Positions 17,947 to 27,162 are shown, counted from the stretch's first letter. The stretch is 64,000 bases of DNA from Bacteroidetes bacterium UBA2364 (GCA_002344075.1 DDTM01000025.1:1-64000); one strand, 5' to 3'. Notes: a model not told the origin generated them from the letters alone. Numbers and translations are program-made.

Positions 17947-19057
17947 ATGGCCTTTTTAGACGAGATGAGAGCACGAACCGAAGTGCTCGGGAGGTCTCTT
18001 TGACCTCGATACACGCAGAGAAAAAATCCGTACTTTAGAAGCAAAACGACTTGAACCGGACTTCTGGAACGATGCCGATGCCGCACGGCAGACGGAGAAA
18101 CAGGTGTCGGAAGAAAAAAGTTGGGTTGTAATGTTTGACGAACTCTACCGAAAATTGGAGGATGTCGAAACCCTTACCGAATTGGTGGCCGAAGACCCCG
18201 ATCCCGAATTACAGGCCGAAGTTGCCGTGGAAGAAAAAAATCTTCTCGAGTTGCTGGAAAATGCCGAAATTCGTTCTATGCTCACCGAGCCAGATGACCA
18301 CCGTAACGCCATTCTTAATATCAATTCTGGCGCTGGTGGAACCGAAAGCCAAGATTGGTCCGAGATGCTCATGCGTATGTACATTCGCTGGGGCGAGAGC
18401 AAGGGGTATGTTGTTAATACGTTGGAGTATCAGGAAGGCGAAGTAGCGGGGATCAAGTCTTGCACCCTCCGTTTTGAAGGTCCATCAGCATTTGGATACC
18501 TGAAGGCCGAGTCTGGTGTGCATCGCTTGGTTAGAATTTCTCCTTTTGACTCCAATGCACGCCGTCATACCTCCTTTGCATCGGTTTTTGTATTTCCTGA
18601 AGTAGATGATACCATCGAGATTAGCTTAAATGCTGACGATATAGAGATGCAGGTTTTCCGTTCGGGGGGAAAAGGAGGGCAAAATGTGAACAAAGTTTCA
18701 TCTGGCGTCCGCCTCATCTGGACCGGCAAACTCTCCGACGGACGTGCAGAGCGCGTGGTGGCGGAGTGTACTGAAGAACGAAGCCAGTTGCAAAACCGTG
18801 AAAAGTGCATGATGATGCTCAAAAGCCGGATCTACTTGCTGGAGCGTGAAATTCAGGATGCAGCCCGTAGCCATTTGGAAAAAGGCAAAAAGAAAATTGA
18901 GTGGGGAAGCCAAATACGTTCCTATGTTTTCCAACCTTATACGATGGTCAACGATCACCGTATCGAATTGAAAAGCACCAACATTCAGGCCGTTATGGAT
19001 GGGGATTTGGATCCATTCATCAAGGGCTATCTGATGGCAACGGCGCTTTCAGATTAA
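17947..19057 (+). CDS. prfB: Peptide chain release factor 2, with programmed +1 frameshift
   Basis: RF2 ends translation at UAA and UGA. It is encoded in two frames: 18 codons from the ATG at 17947 up to an in-frame TGA (18001-18003), then 351 codons in the +1 frame (18002-19057), giving a protein of about 369 residues, the normal RF2 length. The joined sequence TEVLGRSL-DLDTRREKI aligns with the E. coli region around its shift site. The SPF tripeptide (ISPFDSNARRH) that reads UGA and the GGQ motif (GGKGGQNVNK) that triggers hydrolysis are both present. Expression is autoregulated: low RF2 slows reading of the TGA and favours the shift. A terminator follows. Confidence 0.96.
17989..18004 (+). 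promoter_or_regulatory. Programmed frameshift site of prfB
   Basis: An internal Shine-Dalgarno-like GGGAGG (17989-17994), a 3-base spacer, then CTT TGA C. This is the same arrangement and spacing as the classical RF2 site. The CTT tRNA slips by one base to read TTT, and translation continues with GAC. Confidence 0.93.
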
Positions 19058-19069
19058 GAACAACAGTTG

Positions 19070-19095
19070 AAGGCCGGGTTATCCGGCCTTGTTTT
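19070..19095 (+). terminator. Intrinsic terminator after prfB
   Basis: An 8-bp perfect stem AAGGCCGG (19070-19077) / CCGGCCTT (19083-19090) with a 5-base loop is followed by GTTTT, 13 bases past the stop. Confidence 0.85.
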
Positions 19096-19249
19096 ATGGC
19101 AGCAAGGTTCGCCTAAACACGAAATGACGTGATGAATGAATCGGCGTTACGTATTTATCACTGATATCACTTTTATCACTCCTCTCGCTTTAGGTTTATA
19201 GAACTATATTCAGTATGGGTATAAATGGGTTTTTAATGACTAAAGTCCA

Positions 19250-20095
19250 ATGTATATGCCACGTTTTCTTTTACTCTTACTCATCCCCCTGCTCTTTACG
19301 GCATGTAGAAGTACACGCCCCGATCCCGAACGCGGTTATCCGGTGTATGCTGAACTTCCGGTCTCGGTAAATAGGCCGTTATTGCCAGATACGACAACAG
19401 GCATTCCTACCGAAAATCCAACGTTAACGCCACTTCCAATTGCGTCTTCTAACGATCTGGAAGAAGCCGATTTTGAACTGCTTATCCGTGAACTGGAAGC
19501 TTGGAAAACACAAGATCCGGGGCTTGGAGCCACCGATGAGATCGCTTTGTATTATCTGGCATATGTTCGCGAAAAAGGTAAGCCGGAAGCGAATATCTAC
19601 AAGGCGGGGTGGACACAACAGAACGTTTCTGACCAAACAGTGTTTTCTATTGATTGTGGGGCTTTCTTGTCTAATATCAAGCGGAATGATGTGGCTTGTT
19701 TGCCATTACAAACCATGCCTTTGCGCTTCCGGATGCAAAAAGATGGCCATGTCAATCTTGTGTTTCGGCTCATGGAATTGGATGATGATGCGGATTTTGC
19801 CTTGGCAACCCAAGTAGTAGGAGGTCTTACGACGGCCAATAATGTGGTACGCATTATTGCAAAAGTGCCTACTGCTATGCTGGTGACTGAATGGATAAAT
19901 TATGCGCTCATAGGAGCAAATTTTGGGATCAAGGCCGCCAATATGGTTAATCAAGACGATGTTCTGGGCGAAAAATCGGATGCCCGGACATGGAGAACCC
20001 TTCTCCAAAATCCAAATACCCAAACACAGACGTTTGTTGGTGGAGATGGATCCTATCAATACAAAGTTAGATACATTATTCGTCGCATTCGCTAA
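19250..20095 (+). CDS. Hypothetical lipoprotein
   Basis: A 281-residue protein with a lipoprotein signal peptide ending at LLFTACRS (Cys19 from the first ATG; a second ATG two codons in is possible). The mature part starts with a Pro/Thr-rich linker, then an alpha/beta region. I see no family signature. A helical segment near residues 185-245 (VVGGLTTANNVVRIIAKVPTAML) is hydrophobic but not clearly membrane-spanning. It lies 31 bases upstream of nadB on the same strand and may share its transcript. Function unknown. Confidence 0.7.
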   Translation: MYMPRFLLLLLIPLLFTACRSTRPDPERGYPVYAELPVSVNRPLLPDTTTGIPTENPTLTPLPIASSNDLEEADFELLIRELEAWKTQDPGLGATDEIALYYLAYVREKGKPEANIYKAGWTQQNVSDQTVFSIDCGAFLSNIKRNDVACLPLQTMPLRFRMQKDGHVNLVFRLMELDDDADFALATQVVGGLTTANNVVRIIAKVPTAMLVTEWINYALIGANFGIKAANMVNQDDVLGEKSDARTWRTLLQNPNTQTQTFVGGDGSYQYKVRYIIRRIR

Positions 20096-20126
20096 TCTGT
20101 TTTCTTAAAAACAATGGTCTCCTAAT

Positions 20127-21710
20127 ATGGTTCATCAATTTGATTTTTTGGTGCTGGGTTCGGGCATTGCCGGGCTTTCATTTGCACTAAAAGTGGCCCC
20201 ACATGGGTCTGTAGCGATTGTCACCAAAAAACAGTCTGCCGATTCCAACACCAATTGGGCACAAGGGGGAGTGGCTGCGGTTATGGATCCGTTAGATAGT
20301 TTCGAGAAACACATCGAGGATACCTTGATTGCCGGAGCGGGGCTTTGTAAACGGGAGGCGGTAGAGGTGGTTGTAAAAGAAGGGCCGGGATATGTGCGGG
20401 AATTAATGGAACTGGGCGCCCACTTTACGCAAAAAAATGGCGCTTTGGACTTAGGGCGCGAAGGGGGGCACTCCATGAATCGAATTGTCCGAGCAGAGGA
20501 CATGACTGGCAGGGAAATTGAACGGGCTTTATTGGCACAAATTAGAAATCATCCGAATATTCAGGTATTTGAACACCATTTTGCATTAGAATTAATCACA
20601 CAACACCATCTTGGTGAGGTCGTTACCAAATTCAGGACCGATACCCAGTGCTATGGTGCGTATGTATTGGATGAGCATGAAGACAAAGTAGAAGTGTTCT
20701 TGGCCAAGGTAACGTTGTTGGCTACGGGAGGAGGGGGACAAGTATATGCCCATACCACGAATCCAATGGTAGCGACGGGGGATGGGATGGCGATGGCTTA
20801 TCGGGCAAAAGCACGAATTGCCAATATGGAGTTTGTGCAATTTCATCCTACTTCTTTGTATCGGCCTGGAACGTCTTTTCTTATTACAGAGGCTGTCCGT
20901 GGTGAAGGCGGTTTACTGTTTAATCAGGCCGGTGAACGCTTTATGGCGAACTACGATGAACGATTAGAACTGGCCCCGCGAGATATTGTAGCACGCGCCA
21001 TAAACGATCAGATGAATAAGCGAGGAGAAGAGTTTGTCTATTTAGACATTTCGCATAAGCCCAAAGACGAAATCATTTATCATTTCCCTAATATTTATGA
21101 GCAATTGCTATCCTATGGCATAGACATGACAAAGGAACCGATTCCGGTAACACCAGCCGCACATTATTTTTGTGGTGGAGTTCTGACAGATTTAGAGGGC
21201 CGGACTTCTATCAACGGCTTATTTGCCTGCGGAGAGGTTACATGTACCGGATTACACGGGGCCAATCGCTTGGCTTCTAACTCATTGGTGGAGGCCATGG
21301 TATTTGGTAATCGGGCCGTAAATCCGGCCATTGCATATGCCAAGAGCACCGCATTCCGGATGGATATACCTGCATGGGATGATAGCGGGACCACAAACGC
21401 CGAGGAGTTAGTCCTTATTACCCAAAATAGGCGGGAATTGCAGGCCATCATGTCGGCCTATGTAGGTATTGTACGCACCCGATTGCGCCTGGAGCGGGCA
21501 TACCGCCGAACCTATTTTTTGTTTGAAGAAACCGAAGATTTTTATCGTCGAACCCGTGTGTCTGTGGGGCTTTGTGAATTGCGCAACATGATTACAGTAG
21601 CCTATATGATTATCAAATGTGGCCTTCAGCGAAACGAGAACCGGGGGCTACATTATCTACTGGAGTACCGAGATAAACCTCAAATGGAGCCGCGTGACTC
21701 TATTATCTAA
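20127..21710 (+). CDS. nadB: L-aspartate oxidase
   Basis: A 527-residue FAD enzyme that oxidises L-aspartate to iminoaspartate, the first step of de novo NAD synthesis. The dinucleotide-binding motif GSGIAGLSFAL is at residues 11-21. It is followed by ADSNTNWAQGGVAAV, the conserved FHPTSLY region, EAVRGEGG and the late flavin-binding GLHGANRLASNSLVEA motif that defines this family against succinate dehydrogenase. The C-terminal helical domain is complete. nadA and nadC are not adjacent. Confidence 0.96.
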   Translation: MVHQFDFLVLGSGIAGLSFALKVAPHGSVAIVTKKQSADSNTNWAQGGVAAVMDPLDSFEKHIEDTLIAGAGLCKREAVEVVVKEGPGYVRELMELGAHFTQKNGALDLGREGGHSMNRIVRAEDMTGREIERALLAQIRNHPNIQVFEHHFALELITQHHLGEVVTKFRTDTQCYGAYVLDEHEDKVEVFLAKVTLLATGGGGQVYAHTTNPMVATGDGMAMAYRAKARIANMEFVQFHPTSLYRPGTSFLITEAVRGEGGLLFNQAGERFMANYDERLELAPRDIVARAINDQMNKRGEEFVYLDISHKPKDEIIYHFPNIYEQLLSYGIDMTKEPIPVTPAAHYFCGGVLTDLEGRTSINGLFACGEVTCTGLHGANRLASNSLVEAMVFGNRAVNPAIAYAKSTAFRMDIPAWDDSGTTNAEELVLITQNRRELQAIMSAYVGIVRTRLRLERAYRRTYFLFEETEDFYRRTRVSVGLCELRNMITVAYMIIKCGLQRNENRGLHYLLEYRDKPQMEPRDSII

Positions 21711-21723
21711 CCTACATCTCAGG

Positions 21724-22878
21724 ATGGCTTTGCGGTATTCTGTTATATTTGTCGGTGCGGTCCTTTTTTGTTGGGGTTGGTACGGACAAATTGATTTGGC
21801 TGTTTTTGGTGATAAGGACCTCCGTCACTATCGAGATATGGCCGCCGCCGCTCCAGACTTGGCTTGGACAGTACGTGCTCCGTTTGGATTCCGAATTCTT
21901 CCGCCGTGGCTTGCTGGTTTATGGCCGGGTGGATTGGATGCAGGTTTCAAGTGGGGGACTTTGCTGACCATTGGTGGGTTGGCTGTTTTATGGGTGCATT
22001 GGCTGGCAATGTGGGGATTAAGTTGTGTAGAACAAGGGGTGGGCCTGCTCTGGCTCCTTTTTAATCCGCATTTTGTGGGCTTTCCGGCATTTAATCCATA
22101 CCAATGGGGAGATGTTCTAACTATGGTACTGATTCTGGGGATGACCCTCAGTCTGCTTAAGAATAAATACGGACAATTTGGTTTTTTGCTCATTATTGGT
22201 GCAATGACCCGCGAAGCAAACCTGCTCATGTTGCCAGTGGCGGTTTGGTATTTTTATAAAAATCGTGCTGGGATTAAGGATGTTTGGGGTGTGGTTTTAT
22301 TGCCGATATTAGCATTAATTGTTTTTCTAGGCATCAGGGCCGGGGTTCGGGTTGAAAACCACGATTGGCATCTTTGGGGCGCTTTCTCGATCTATGCCCG
22401 GCAATTAGCCGACCCTGTGGCATGGGGGCGCTTATTGCTCAATGCATATGCACCCTTCTCGCTCCTGCTATTCGTTTGGTATAAGCCTTTCTTACGCCTG
22501 CTCAAATCACATCCGGTTTGGGGGATGTTTGGAGGCTTGGTCTGGATTTCTTGTTTCTTTGGTCAGGACAAGGAGCGTTTGCTCGCTCCAACGTTTTTTT
22601 TGATCTATTCCGGTATTCTCTGGCTGCTTCGTCAGTTGCCGGAGAATCAGCGTATGATAGGCTACTGGATAACCACCTGTGCTGCTTTCTTAACTTCTTG
22701 GCACCATTTGGTGGCCCGCTTTCCTGTTTTTCCCAGAGGGATGTATTTTGTGTTAAGTGCCTTTCTAACGTTTGTGTTGGGCTTTTGGGCTTGGAAGTGG
22801 AAAGATTACCTCTGGACAAAAAATGAAGGCTTATTGAAAGACGTAGGGTTTGGGGTGGAAGTTAATAAAAACACTTGA
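21724..22878 (+). CDS. Polytopic membrane protein of unknown function
   Basis: A 384-residue integral membrane protein with roughly 9-11 hydrophobic segments. It starts at the ATG at 21724, 13 bases after nadB; an upstream frame would overlap nadB by about 90 bases. The periplasmic-type loop near residues 25-60 holds DLRHYRDMAAA and TVRAPFGFRILPPWLAGLW. That combination resembles GT-C-type or DUF-class membrane glycosyltransferase-like proteins, with an acidic/arginine cluster after the first helix. The catalytic DxD/ExD of GT-C enzymes is not certain. It is probably co-transcribed with nadB. Confidence 0.72.
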   Translation: MALRYSVIFVGAVLFCWGWYGQIDLAVFGDKDLRHYRDMAAAAPDLAWTVRAPFGFRILPPWLAGLWPGGLDAGFKWGTLLTIGGLAVLWVHWLAMWGLSCVEQGVGLLWLLFNPHFVGFPAFNPYQWGDVLTMVLILGMTLSLLKNKYGQFGFLLIIGAMTREANLLMLPVAVWYFYKNRAGIKDVWGVVLLPILALIVFLGIRAGVRVENHDWHLWGAFSIYARQLADPVAWGRLLLNAYAPFSLLLFVWYKPFLRLLKSHPVWGMFGGLVWISCFFGQDKERLLAPTFFLIYSGILWLLRQLPENQRMIGYWITTCAAFLTSWHHLVARFPVFPRGMYFVLSAFLTFVLGFWAWKWKDYLWTKNEGLLKDVGFGVEVNKNT

Positions 22879-22924
22879 CACTCATAGGGGTTTTCCAGTA
22901 TCTTGAAAGCCTTGAATTTATAAG

Positions 22925-22997
22925 GCCAATGTAGCTCAGTTGGTAGAGCAGTTCACTCGTAATGAACAGGTCACCGGTTCGAGTCCGGTCATTGGCT
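22925..22997 (+). tRNA. tRNA-Thr (anticodon CGU)
   Basis: A 73-base cloverleaf. The acceptor stem GCCAATG/CATTGGC is perfect, the D-arm region contains GTAGCTCAGTTGGTAGAGC, the anticodon stem GTTCA/TGAAC holds the loop CTCGTAA with anticodon CGT, and the T-arm contains GGTTCGAGTCC. The CCA end is not encoded (CCC follows the discriminator T). It reads ACG codons. A strong terminator follows directly. Confidence 0.97.
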
Positions 22998-23000
22998 CCC

Positions 23001-23030
23001 AGCCTCGTTGTAAAAAACGAGGCTTTTTTT
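23001..23030 (+). terminator. Terminator after tRNA-Thr
   Basis: A 9-bp perfect stem AGCCTCGTT (23001-23009) / AACGAGGCT (23016-23024) with a run of T to 23030 starts 4 bases past the tRNA. Confidence 0.92.
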
Positions 23031-23153
23031 GTAGGTTATACGATGCTTTAGGTGTTTCCAGTGGATTTGAGATGACGGCTATACCTTTTTTAGGTACAGT
23101 TTTGTAGGTTATCCATTCAGCTTGAAACAATTTTAAGGCGTTGAAGCAGCGCA

Positions 23154-23675
23154 TTAGCCCGGTACAACCTCCATTAAAAAGCGCATGACAGGCTCGGTCG
23201 TGATAGGCTGCTCTCCGCTTAACCGCAAGATGGGCCTGAAATTGGGAGGCACTTGTCCATATTTTTGATGGCTCAACCAGATATGCTCTCGGTACCAATC
23301 GGGAACGCGCCCCCAACGGAGGTCTCGATTTTTTCGTTCGATAAAGGTTTTTTTAGAAATGGAAAGGAAAATACCCGCATCGAAGCGGCGATACAATTCC
23401 GCATCCCAGAATACCATCAACCCGTCGGCAATTACCACCGAATGGGTCTTTTGTGCCTGATCTATGGCAGCGATAAAGGCCGAAAAATCCAGTGACCCCG
23501 GTGCCTCCCAATCCGTGCGGTCTACGTCTCCATGCTGTATTCGGGGTTGTAGGGAGCGTGCTGCTACAAACTCGTCTTGATGGAGGGCCACTGCACTTGA
23601 GCCAAATTGTTGCACAAGCTGTAGCGATAAAGTGGTTTTTCCCGATCGGCTGATGCCTCCGATTCCAATGACCAT
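23154..23675 (-). CDS. P-loop nucleoside-kinase-like protein (uridine kinase / nicotinamide riboside kinase type)
   Basis: A 173-residue soluble kinase. The Walker A motif GISRSGKTT is at residues 7-15. The following LHQDEFV segment and HGDVDRTDWEAPGSLDF match the substrate-binding part of uridine kinase and nicotinamide riboside kinase relatives. VVIADGLMVF is the Walker B-like strand, and FIERKNRDLRWGRVPDWY looks like the LID with its arginines. It likely phosphorylates a nucleoside or vitamin riboside. Nicotinamide riboside would fit with nadB nearby, but this is inference. Confidence 0.8.
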   Translation of the reverse strand: MVIGIGGISRSGKTTLSLQLVQQFGSSAVALHQDEFVAARSLQPRIQHGDVDRTDWEAPGSLDFSAFIAAIDQAQKTHSVVIADGLMVFWDAELYRRFDAGIFLSISKKTFIERKNRDLRWGRVPDWYREHIWLSHQKYGQVPPNFRPILRLSGEQPITTEPVMRFLMEVVPG

Positions 23676-23914
23676 GTTTTATCCACGAATGAAGATGGCC
23701 CACAGGCACCCGCACAGTTCTGAACTCAAAAATAGAAGCATTTCGCAATATCCTGTATCAAGTTCTTAAAGCTTTCGCAATCCGTTATCGAACTGTATCG
23801 TTTGATACGAAATCAGAAAACGGATCTCTAAAAAATCATGTGAGGTGTGACGAAAAATGTGGAATATTTTCGGATTCTTGTCAGATCATTAAGGAAGGCC
23901 GGTCAGATCCCAAA

Positions 23915-23945
23915 AAGCCCCAGCCAACAGGCATAGGGCTTGCTT
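23915..23945 (-). terminator. Terminator of the DsbA-like gene
   Basis: AAGCCC (23915-23920) pairs with GGGCTT (23936-23941), with an inner GCC/GGC stem. On the minus strand a T run follows. It lies 23 bases past the stop. Confidence 0.6.
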
Positions 23946-23964
23946 TGAAAAATGTAAGATGGGT

Positions 23965-24783
23965 TTAGCCCCGAGAACGCCTTCCTTTGGGCGGTTCGGC
24001 TGGCGTAGCCGCTTGAGGTTGCAATTTAGACTTGAGTGCTTTGATTTCTTCTACAAAGTTGGCGCCCGAACCACGAATAAATTTGGCCACTTTTACGCTA
24101 CCGTCTGGTTGGGTATAGCCAAGTACCAATGTTGGAGTAGAACTGATGCTTGCACCTTCCGCCATTTGGATGGTTTGATTAATGGCAGCATCGTATTTGG
24201 GGCTGTTTACACAATCTTGAAGTTTACTGCCGTCTGCACCTATTTTGTTGGCAAAAGTACCCAAAGAATCTAACGAAGATTGTAGTTTGCCTTGGTTTTT
24301 GAAAAAGGCGTCGTGAACCTCCCAGAATTTACCTTGTTCATTGGCGCAACGTCCGACTTTTGCTGCTTTTAGGGCCAATGGATGGATAGACGTGAGTGGT
24401 AAATCCACAAAGACTTTTTTTAGGGTGCCAGCCGTTACCAAGCTATCTAAGGTGGGGGCAACATTGTTTGCAAAAGTGGCACAATAGGGGCACTGAAAAT
24501 CGGAAAATTCCAGTATAGCAATAGGCGCATTGGCCTTTCCTTTTTGGGGCAAGTCTTTGACATCAAAAGATAATTTGATTTCTACTGCGGCGTCAATAAA
24601 TTGCTTTAACGTGCGGACTTCTCCATCTAAATATTGCACATAACGGTATAATTGCTGTACTGCCTGACGCAATTGGGTCACTTCATCGGCGGCGGGAGTT
24701 GGATTGCCTTGTGTCACTTGTTGGGCACGGGCAGGAAGCCATACCAAGCAAAGCAACAAGACAGGAATATAAAATTTTTTCAT
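23965..24783 (-). CDS. DsbA-like thioredoxin-fold periplasmic protein
   Basis: A 272-residue exported protein. A signal peptide ends near PARAQ (residue 21), then comes a short predicted coiled coil (residues 31-62, EVTQLRQAVQQLYRYVQYL). The thioredoxin-fold domain follows with the redox motif CPYC at residues 98-101. The middle contains the DsbA-type helical insertion with Cys residues in CANEQ and QDCVNSP, and the cis-Pro loop is SISSTPTLVLG. The layout (F-x-CPYC, VDLPLTSIHPLA) matches the DsbA/Bdb/SCO-like oxidoreductases that form or isomerise disulfides. It ends with a basic Arg/Lys tail. Confidence 0.9.
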   Translation of the reverse strand: MKKFYIPVLLLCLVWLPARAQQVTQGNPTPAADEVTQLRQAVQQLYRYVQYLDGEVRTLKQFIDAAVEIKLSFDVKDLPQKGKANAPIAILEFSDFQCPYCATFANNVAPTLDSLVTAGTLKKVFVDLPLTSIHPLALKAAKVGRCANEQGKFWEVHDAFFKNQGKLQSSLDSLGTFANKIGADGSKLQDCVNSPKYDAAINQTIQMAEGASISSTPTLVLGYTQPDGSVKVAKFIRGSGANFVEEIKALKSKLQPQAATPAEPPKGRRSRG

Positions 24784-24859
24784 ATAGAAATAGATTATAG
24801 GTTAGATGCTAAACTCAACGCTTTATTCGTCTTAAATAGTATAATCAATCCCTATACCA

Positions 24860-24894
24860 AAAAGAAAGCCTGCTTTTGTTGGAAATAGGCTTTC
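24860..24894 (-). terminator. Terminator of the PorT-type gene
   Basis: GAAAGCCT (24864-24871) pairs with AGGCTTTC (24887-24894). On the minus strand it is followed by a T-rich tract. It lies 18 bases past the stop codon. Confidence 0.7.
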
Positions 24895-24912
24895 GGTAAA
24901 AATTATTGTAGT

Positions 24913-25641
24913 TCAAAGTTTGATACTCAGAATAACCTGTCCTGAAATGAGCTTTTCGCTGTTTTCGTATTCAGAAGGATTCAGAAACTTGATATAGTAG
25001 TTGTTCATCACATCCGTAAGCCCGTAGTTCAATCGGCCCTCGATACGTGTTCTTTTTAGGTTCAGTCCCAGGCCAAAGTTTGCATCAAGTCCCATTTTTT
25101 CGTAAAGGCTGCCTTCTTGCGGTGTTCCTGTCGGAATATCTGCATAACCGCCTTCGCCAATTTTATCCTTTAGGTAGTCGTAGGCAAGGTCTTTAATGGC
25201 TTCAGTATTGCCCGATTGAATATTTTTGATCAGTTCTTGTCCTTTTGCAACGGAAGTCATAAGGGCATTGATCTGAGGTCCGGCTCCAATGTCAATCCGT
25301 CCAAGTCTTGCATAAAGCATCAGTGGGACGGAAACATATCCGTTTTTGGTATCTAATTGCCTTAGAATTTGTGTATTGCTTTGTCCGGCTCGCTGCTCTT
25401 CCGTGCTCCATTGTTTTGAAGCATAAATGACCTCTATTTGTGCGCCAATCCGTCGGGTATTGGTACGTGCATACAGTCCGGCCATAAAGCCCGGCGCAAC
25501 GTTTATGGATTTGAATTTGTAATCGGCATCAGTGATTAGGCTAATGTTGGTGCCGCCTTTAAGGCCATATTCAAGGCGCTGTGCGGTAGCAGGAATGGTT
25601 GCAAGGAGGCCGATTACAAGCGAGAAGAAGACTTTTTTCAT
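24913..25641 (-). CDS. Outer-membrane beta-barrel protein, PorT family
   Basis: A 242-residue protein with a signal peptide (ending near ATAQR, residue 21). It is followed by alternating beta strands typical of small PorT/OmpA-type barrels: LEYGLKGGTNISLIT, GFMAGLYAR, RIGAQIEVIYASKQW, VSVPLMLYARLGRIDIGAGPQINAL, ANFGLGLNLKRTRIEGRLNYGLTDV and a final GQVILSIKL strand. PorT-type barrels in T9SS-bearing Bacteroidota sit in the outer membrane. Whether this copy belongs to secretion or is a general barrel cannot be decided. Confidence 0.85.
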   Translation of the reverse strand: MKKVFFSLVIGLLATIPATAQRLEYGLKGGTNISLITDADYKFKSINVAPGFMAGLYARTNTRRIGAQIEVIYASKQWSTEEQRAGQSNTQILRQLDTKNGYVSVPLMLYARLGRIDIGAGPQINALMTSVAKGQELIKNIQSGNTEAIKDLAYDYLKDKIGEGGYADIPTGTPQEGSLYEKMGLDANFGLGLNLKRTRIEGRLNYGLTDVMNNYYIKFLNPSEYENSEKLISGQVILSIKL

Positions 25642-25748
25642 GAGAAATAAAGGTTGATAGTTGTAAGATGCGTATTAAGTTGTCTAAGATTTAAGTGCTA
25701 TAATAATCGTTACGGATTAACACCACGATAGGGATCAGTATAAGCGAT

Positions 25749-26846
25749 ATGTTGTATCAACTTTTAAAGCCGTTCTTGTTTAACATTGATCCAGAAACAG
25801 CGCACTATCTGGCGATGGAAATGGCCCATTGGGGAACTTGGGCTTCGAGATGGCTTCATCAGGTGTATCGGGTCTCGGATATTCGGCTACAGCAAAGCCT
25901 ATTTGGAATGGATTTTGGCAATCCTGTAGGGCTTGCCGCTGGCTTTGATAAAAATGCGAACCTTTTGGGATTTTGGCCTGCCTTGGGGTTTGGTTTTGTG
26001 GAGGTTGGATCGGTGACGGCCCAGCCTTCGGAAGGGAATCCTAAACCGCGTGCATTTCGTTTGCCCGATGATGAGGCCCTCATTAACCGGATGGGCTTAA
26101 ACAACGACGGGGCAAAAGCGGTTGCACAACGGTTGGCAGGTATAGGCCAATCGGGCATCCCATTAGGCATCAATATTGCCAAAACACACGATCCTGCCAT
26201 TTTAGGAACAGCGGCCATCGCAGACTTTACGACCAGTTTTCGCCTTTTGGCTCCATTTGCCGGCTATATTGCCCTAAATATCTCGTGCCCGAATACTGCC
26301 GAAGGTAAAACTTTTGAAGAACCGGACGCCTTAAACCAGTTGCTTTCTGCCATCTTTTCTGAGCGTTCAACGCTTGGTCTGGAAGTACCCGTTTTGGTGA
26401 AATTATCGCCTCCCCCCTCCGATAGCCCTCATGATTTCGCTTATGTAAAGGATTTGCTATCCGTTATGGAGAGCTTCCCCATTGCTGGACTGATTGCGAC
26501 GAATACGGCATCGGATCGAAAAGGATTGACGTCAAATGTTAAGGTTGTACAGGAAATAGGACGTGGCGGCCTTTCTGGAAAACCGCTTCGAAATCGTTCT
26601 ACGGCCCTGATTCGGGCATTATATCATGAAACTCAAGGAAAGTTGCCGATTATTGGATTGGGTGGGGTGGATAGTCCACTCGCTGCATTTGAGAAAATTA
26701 AAGCGGGAGCCACATTGGTGCAGGTTTATACGGGTATGGTGTATCAAGGGCCGGGGTTGGTTTGTGATATTAATAAGGGTTTGCTCCACTTACTGGAAAA
26801 AAATGGATTTGGGCATATCCGAGAAGCAATTGGTTCCGAAGTATAG
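25749..26846 (+). CDS. pyrD: Dihydroorotate dehydrogenase (quinone-type architecture)
   Basis: A 365-residue flavoenzyme that oxidises dihydroorotate to orotate in pyrimidine synthesis. The N-terminal helical extension (LLKPFLFNIDPETAHYLA) and the overall layout are those of membrane-associated class 2 enzymes using quinone. FMN-site motifs are present: NPVGLAAGFDKNA, GSVTAQPSEGNPKPR, NRMGLNNDG, GRGGLSGKP and IIGLGGV. The catalytic-base position (NISCPNT) is Cys180, where class 2 enzymes normally have Ser and class 1 enzymes Cys. It is not in an operon with other pyr genes here, but carAB is elsewhere in the window. Confidence 0.93.
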   Translation: MLYQLLKPFLFNIDPETAHYLAMEMAHWGTWASRWLHQVYRVSDIRLQQSLFGMDFGNPVGLAAGFDKNANLLGFWPALGFGFVEVGSVTAQPSEGNPKPRAFRLPDDEALINRMGLNNDGAKAVAQRLAGIGQSGIPLGINIAKTHDPAILGTAAIADFTTSFRLLAPFAGYIALNISCPNTAEGKTFEEPDALNQLLSAIFSERSTLGLEVPVLVKLSPPPSDSPHDFAYVKDLLSVMESFPIAGLIATNTASDRKGLTSNVKVVQEIGRGGLSGKPLRNRSTALIRALYHETQGKLPIIGLGGVDSPLAAFEKIKAGATLVQVYTGMVYQGPGLVCDINKGLLHLLEKNGFGHIREAIGSEV

Positions 26847-27107
26847 TGTTCATACAGGGTGCATTTCAAGAATGCCAATAGATATACGATACACTTAGGT
26901 TAGGTAGGATGTTAAAGATGTTTATACCATATCTTTGTGGGAATTGCGAATTTCGTCAGATGAGGCTTTCGGAAGCCGAAATATATAAAAAACCATAGGG
27001 GAGCGTTATCACACTATAAGACGAAGCAAAAAGACCCTGTACAAGCTCCGTAGGGGCGGAATAAAATGAAGAGGTTTCAATAATATCGTACACCCTTTTT
27101 TACATAT
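26847..27107. other. Intergenic stretch after pyrD
   Basis: No gene is supported here. A weak hairpin TCCG/CGGA with a GTAGGGG loop lies near 27047-27061. The only strong structure is the terminator that follows at 27108-27140. Confidence 0.4.
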
Positions 27108-27140
27108 AAAGCCCCACCTTATTTGTAAGAATGGGGCTTT
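27108..27140 (-). terminator. Terminator of the LRR/T9SS gene
   Basis: A 9-bp stem AAAGCCCCA (27108-27116) / TGGGGCTTT (27132-27140). T-rich sequence follows in both directions, so it may also stop transcripts from pyrD. Confidence 0.6.
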
Positions 27141-27162
27141 GTCGGTTTTTTGTAGTCCGGGA

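Noticed and set aside
17808..18038. Open frame of 76 codons ahead of prfB
   Set aside because: It overlaps the zero-frame start and the shift site of prfB in a different frame; the RF2 N-terminus explains this region.
22502..22826. Open frames on both strands inside the 21724 membrane protein gene
   Set aside because: They are out-of-frame shadows of a long hydrophobic coding sequence; no family features.
27040..27070. GTAGGGGC string that recurs near 60108
   Set aside because: Only the 8-base core is shared and the flanks differ; not enough for a repeat family.
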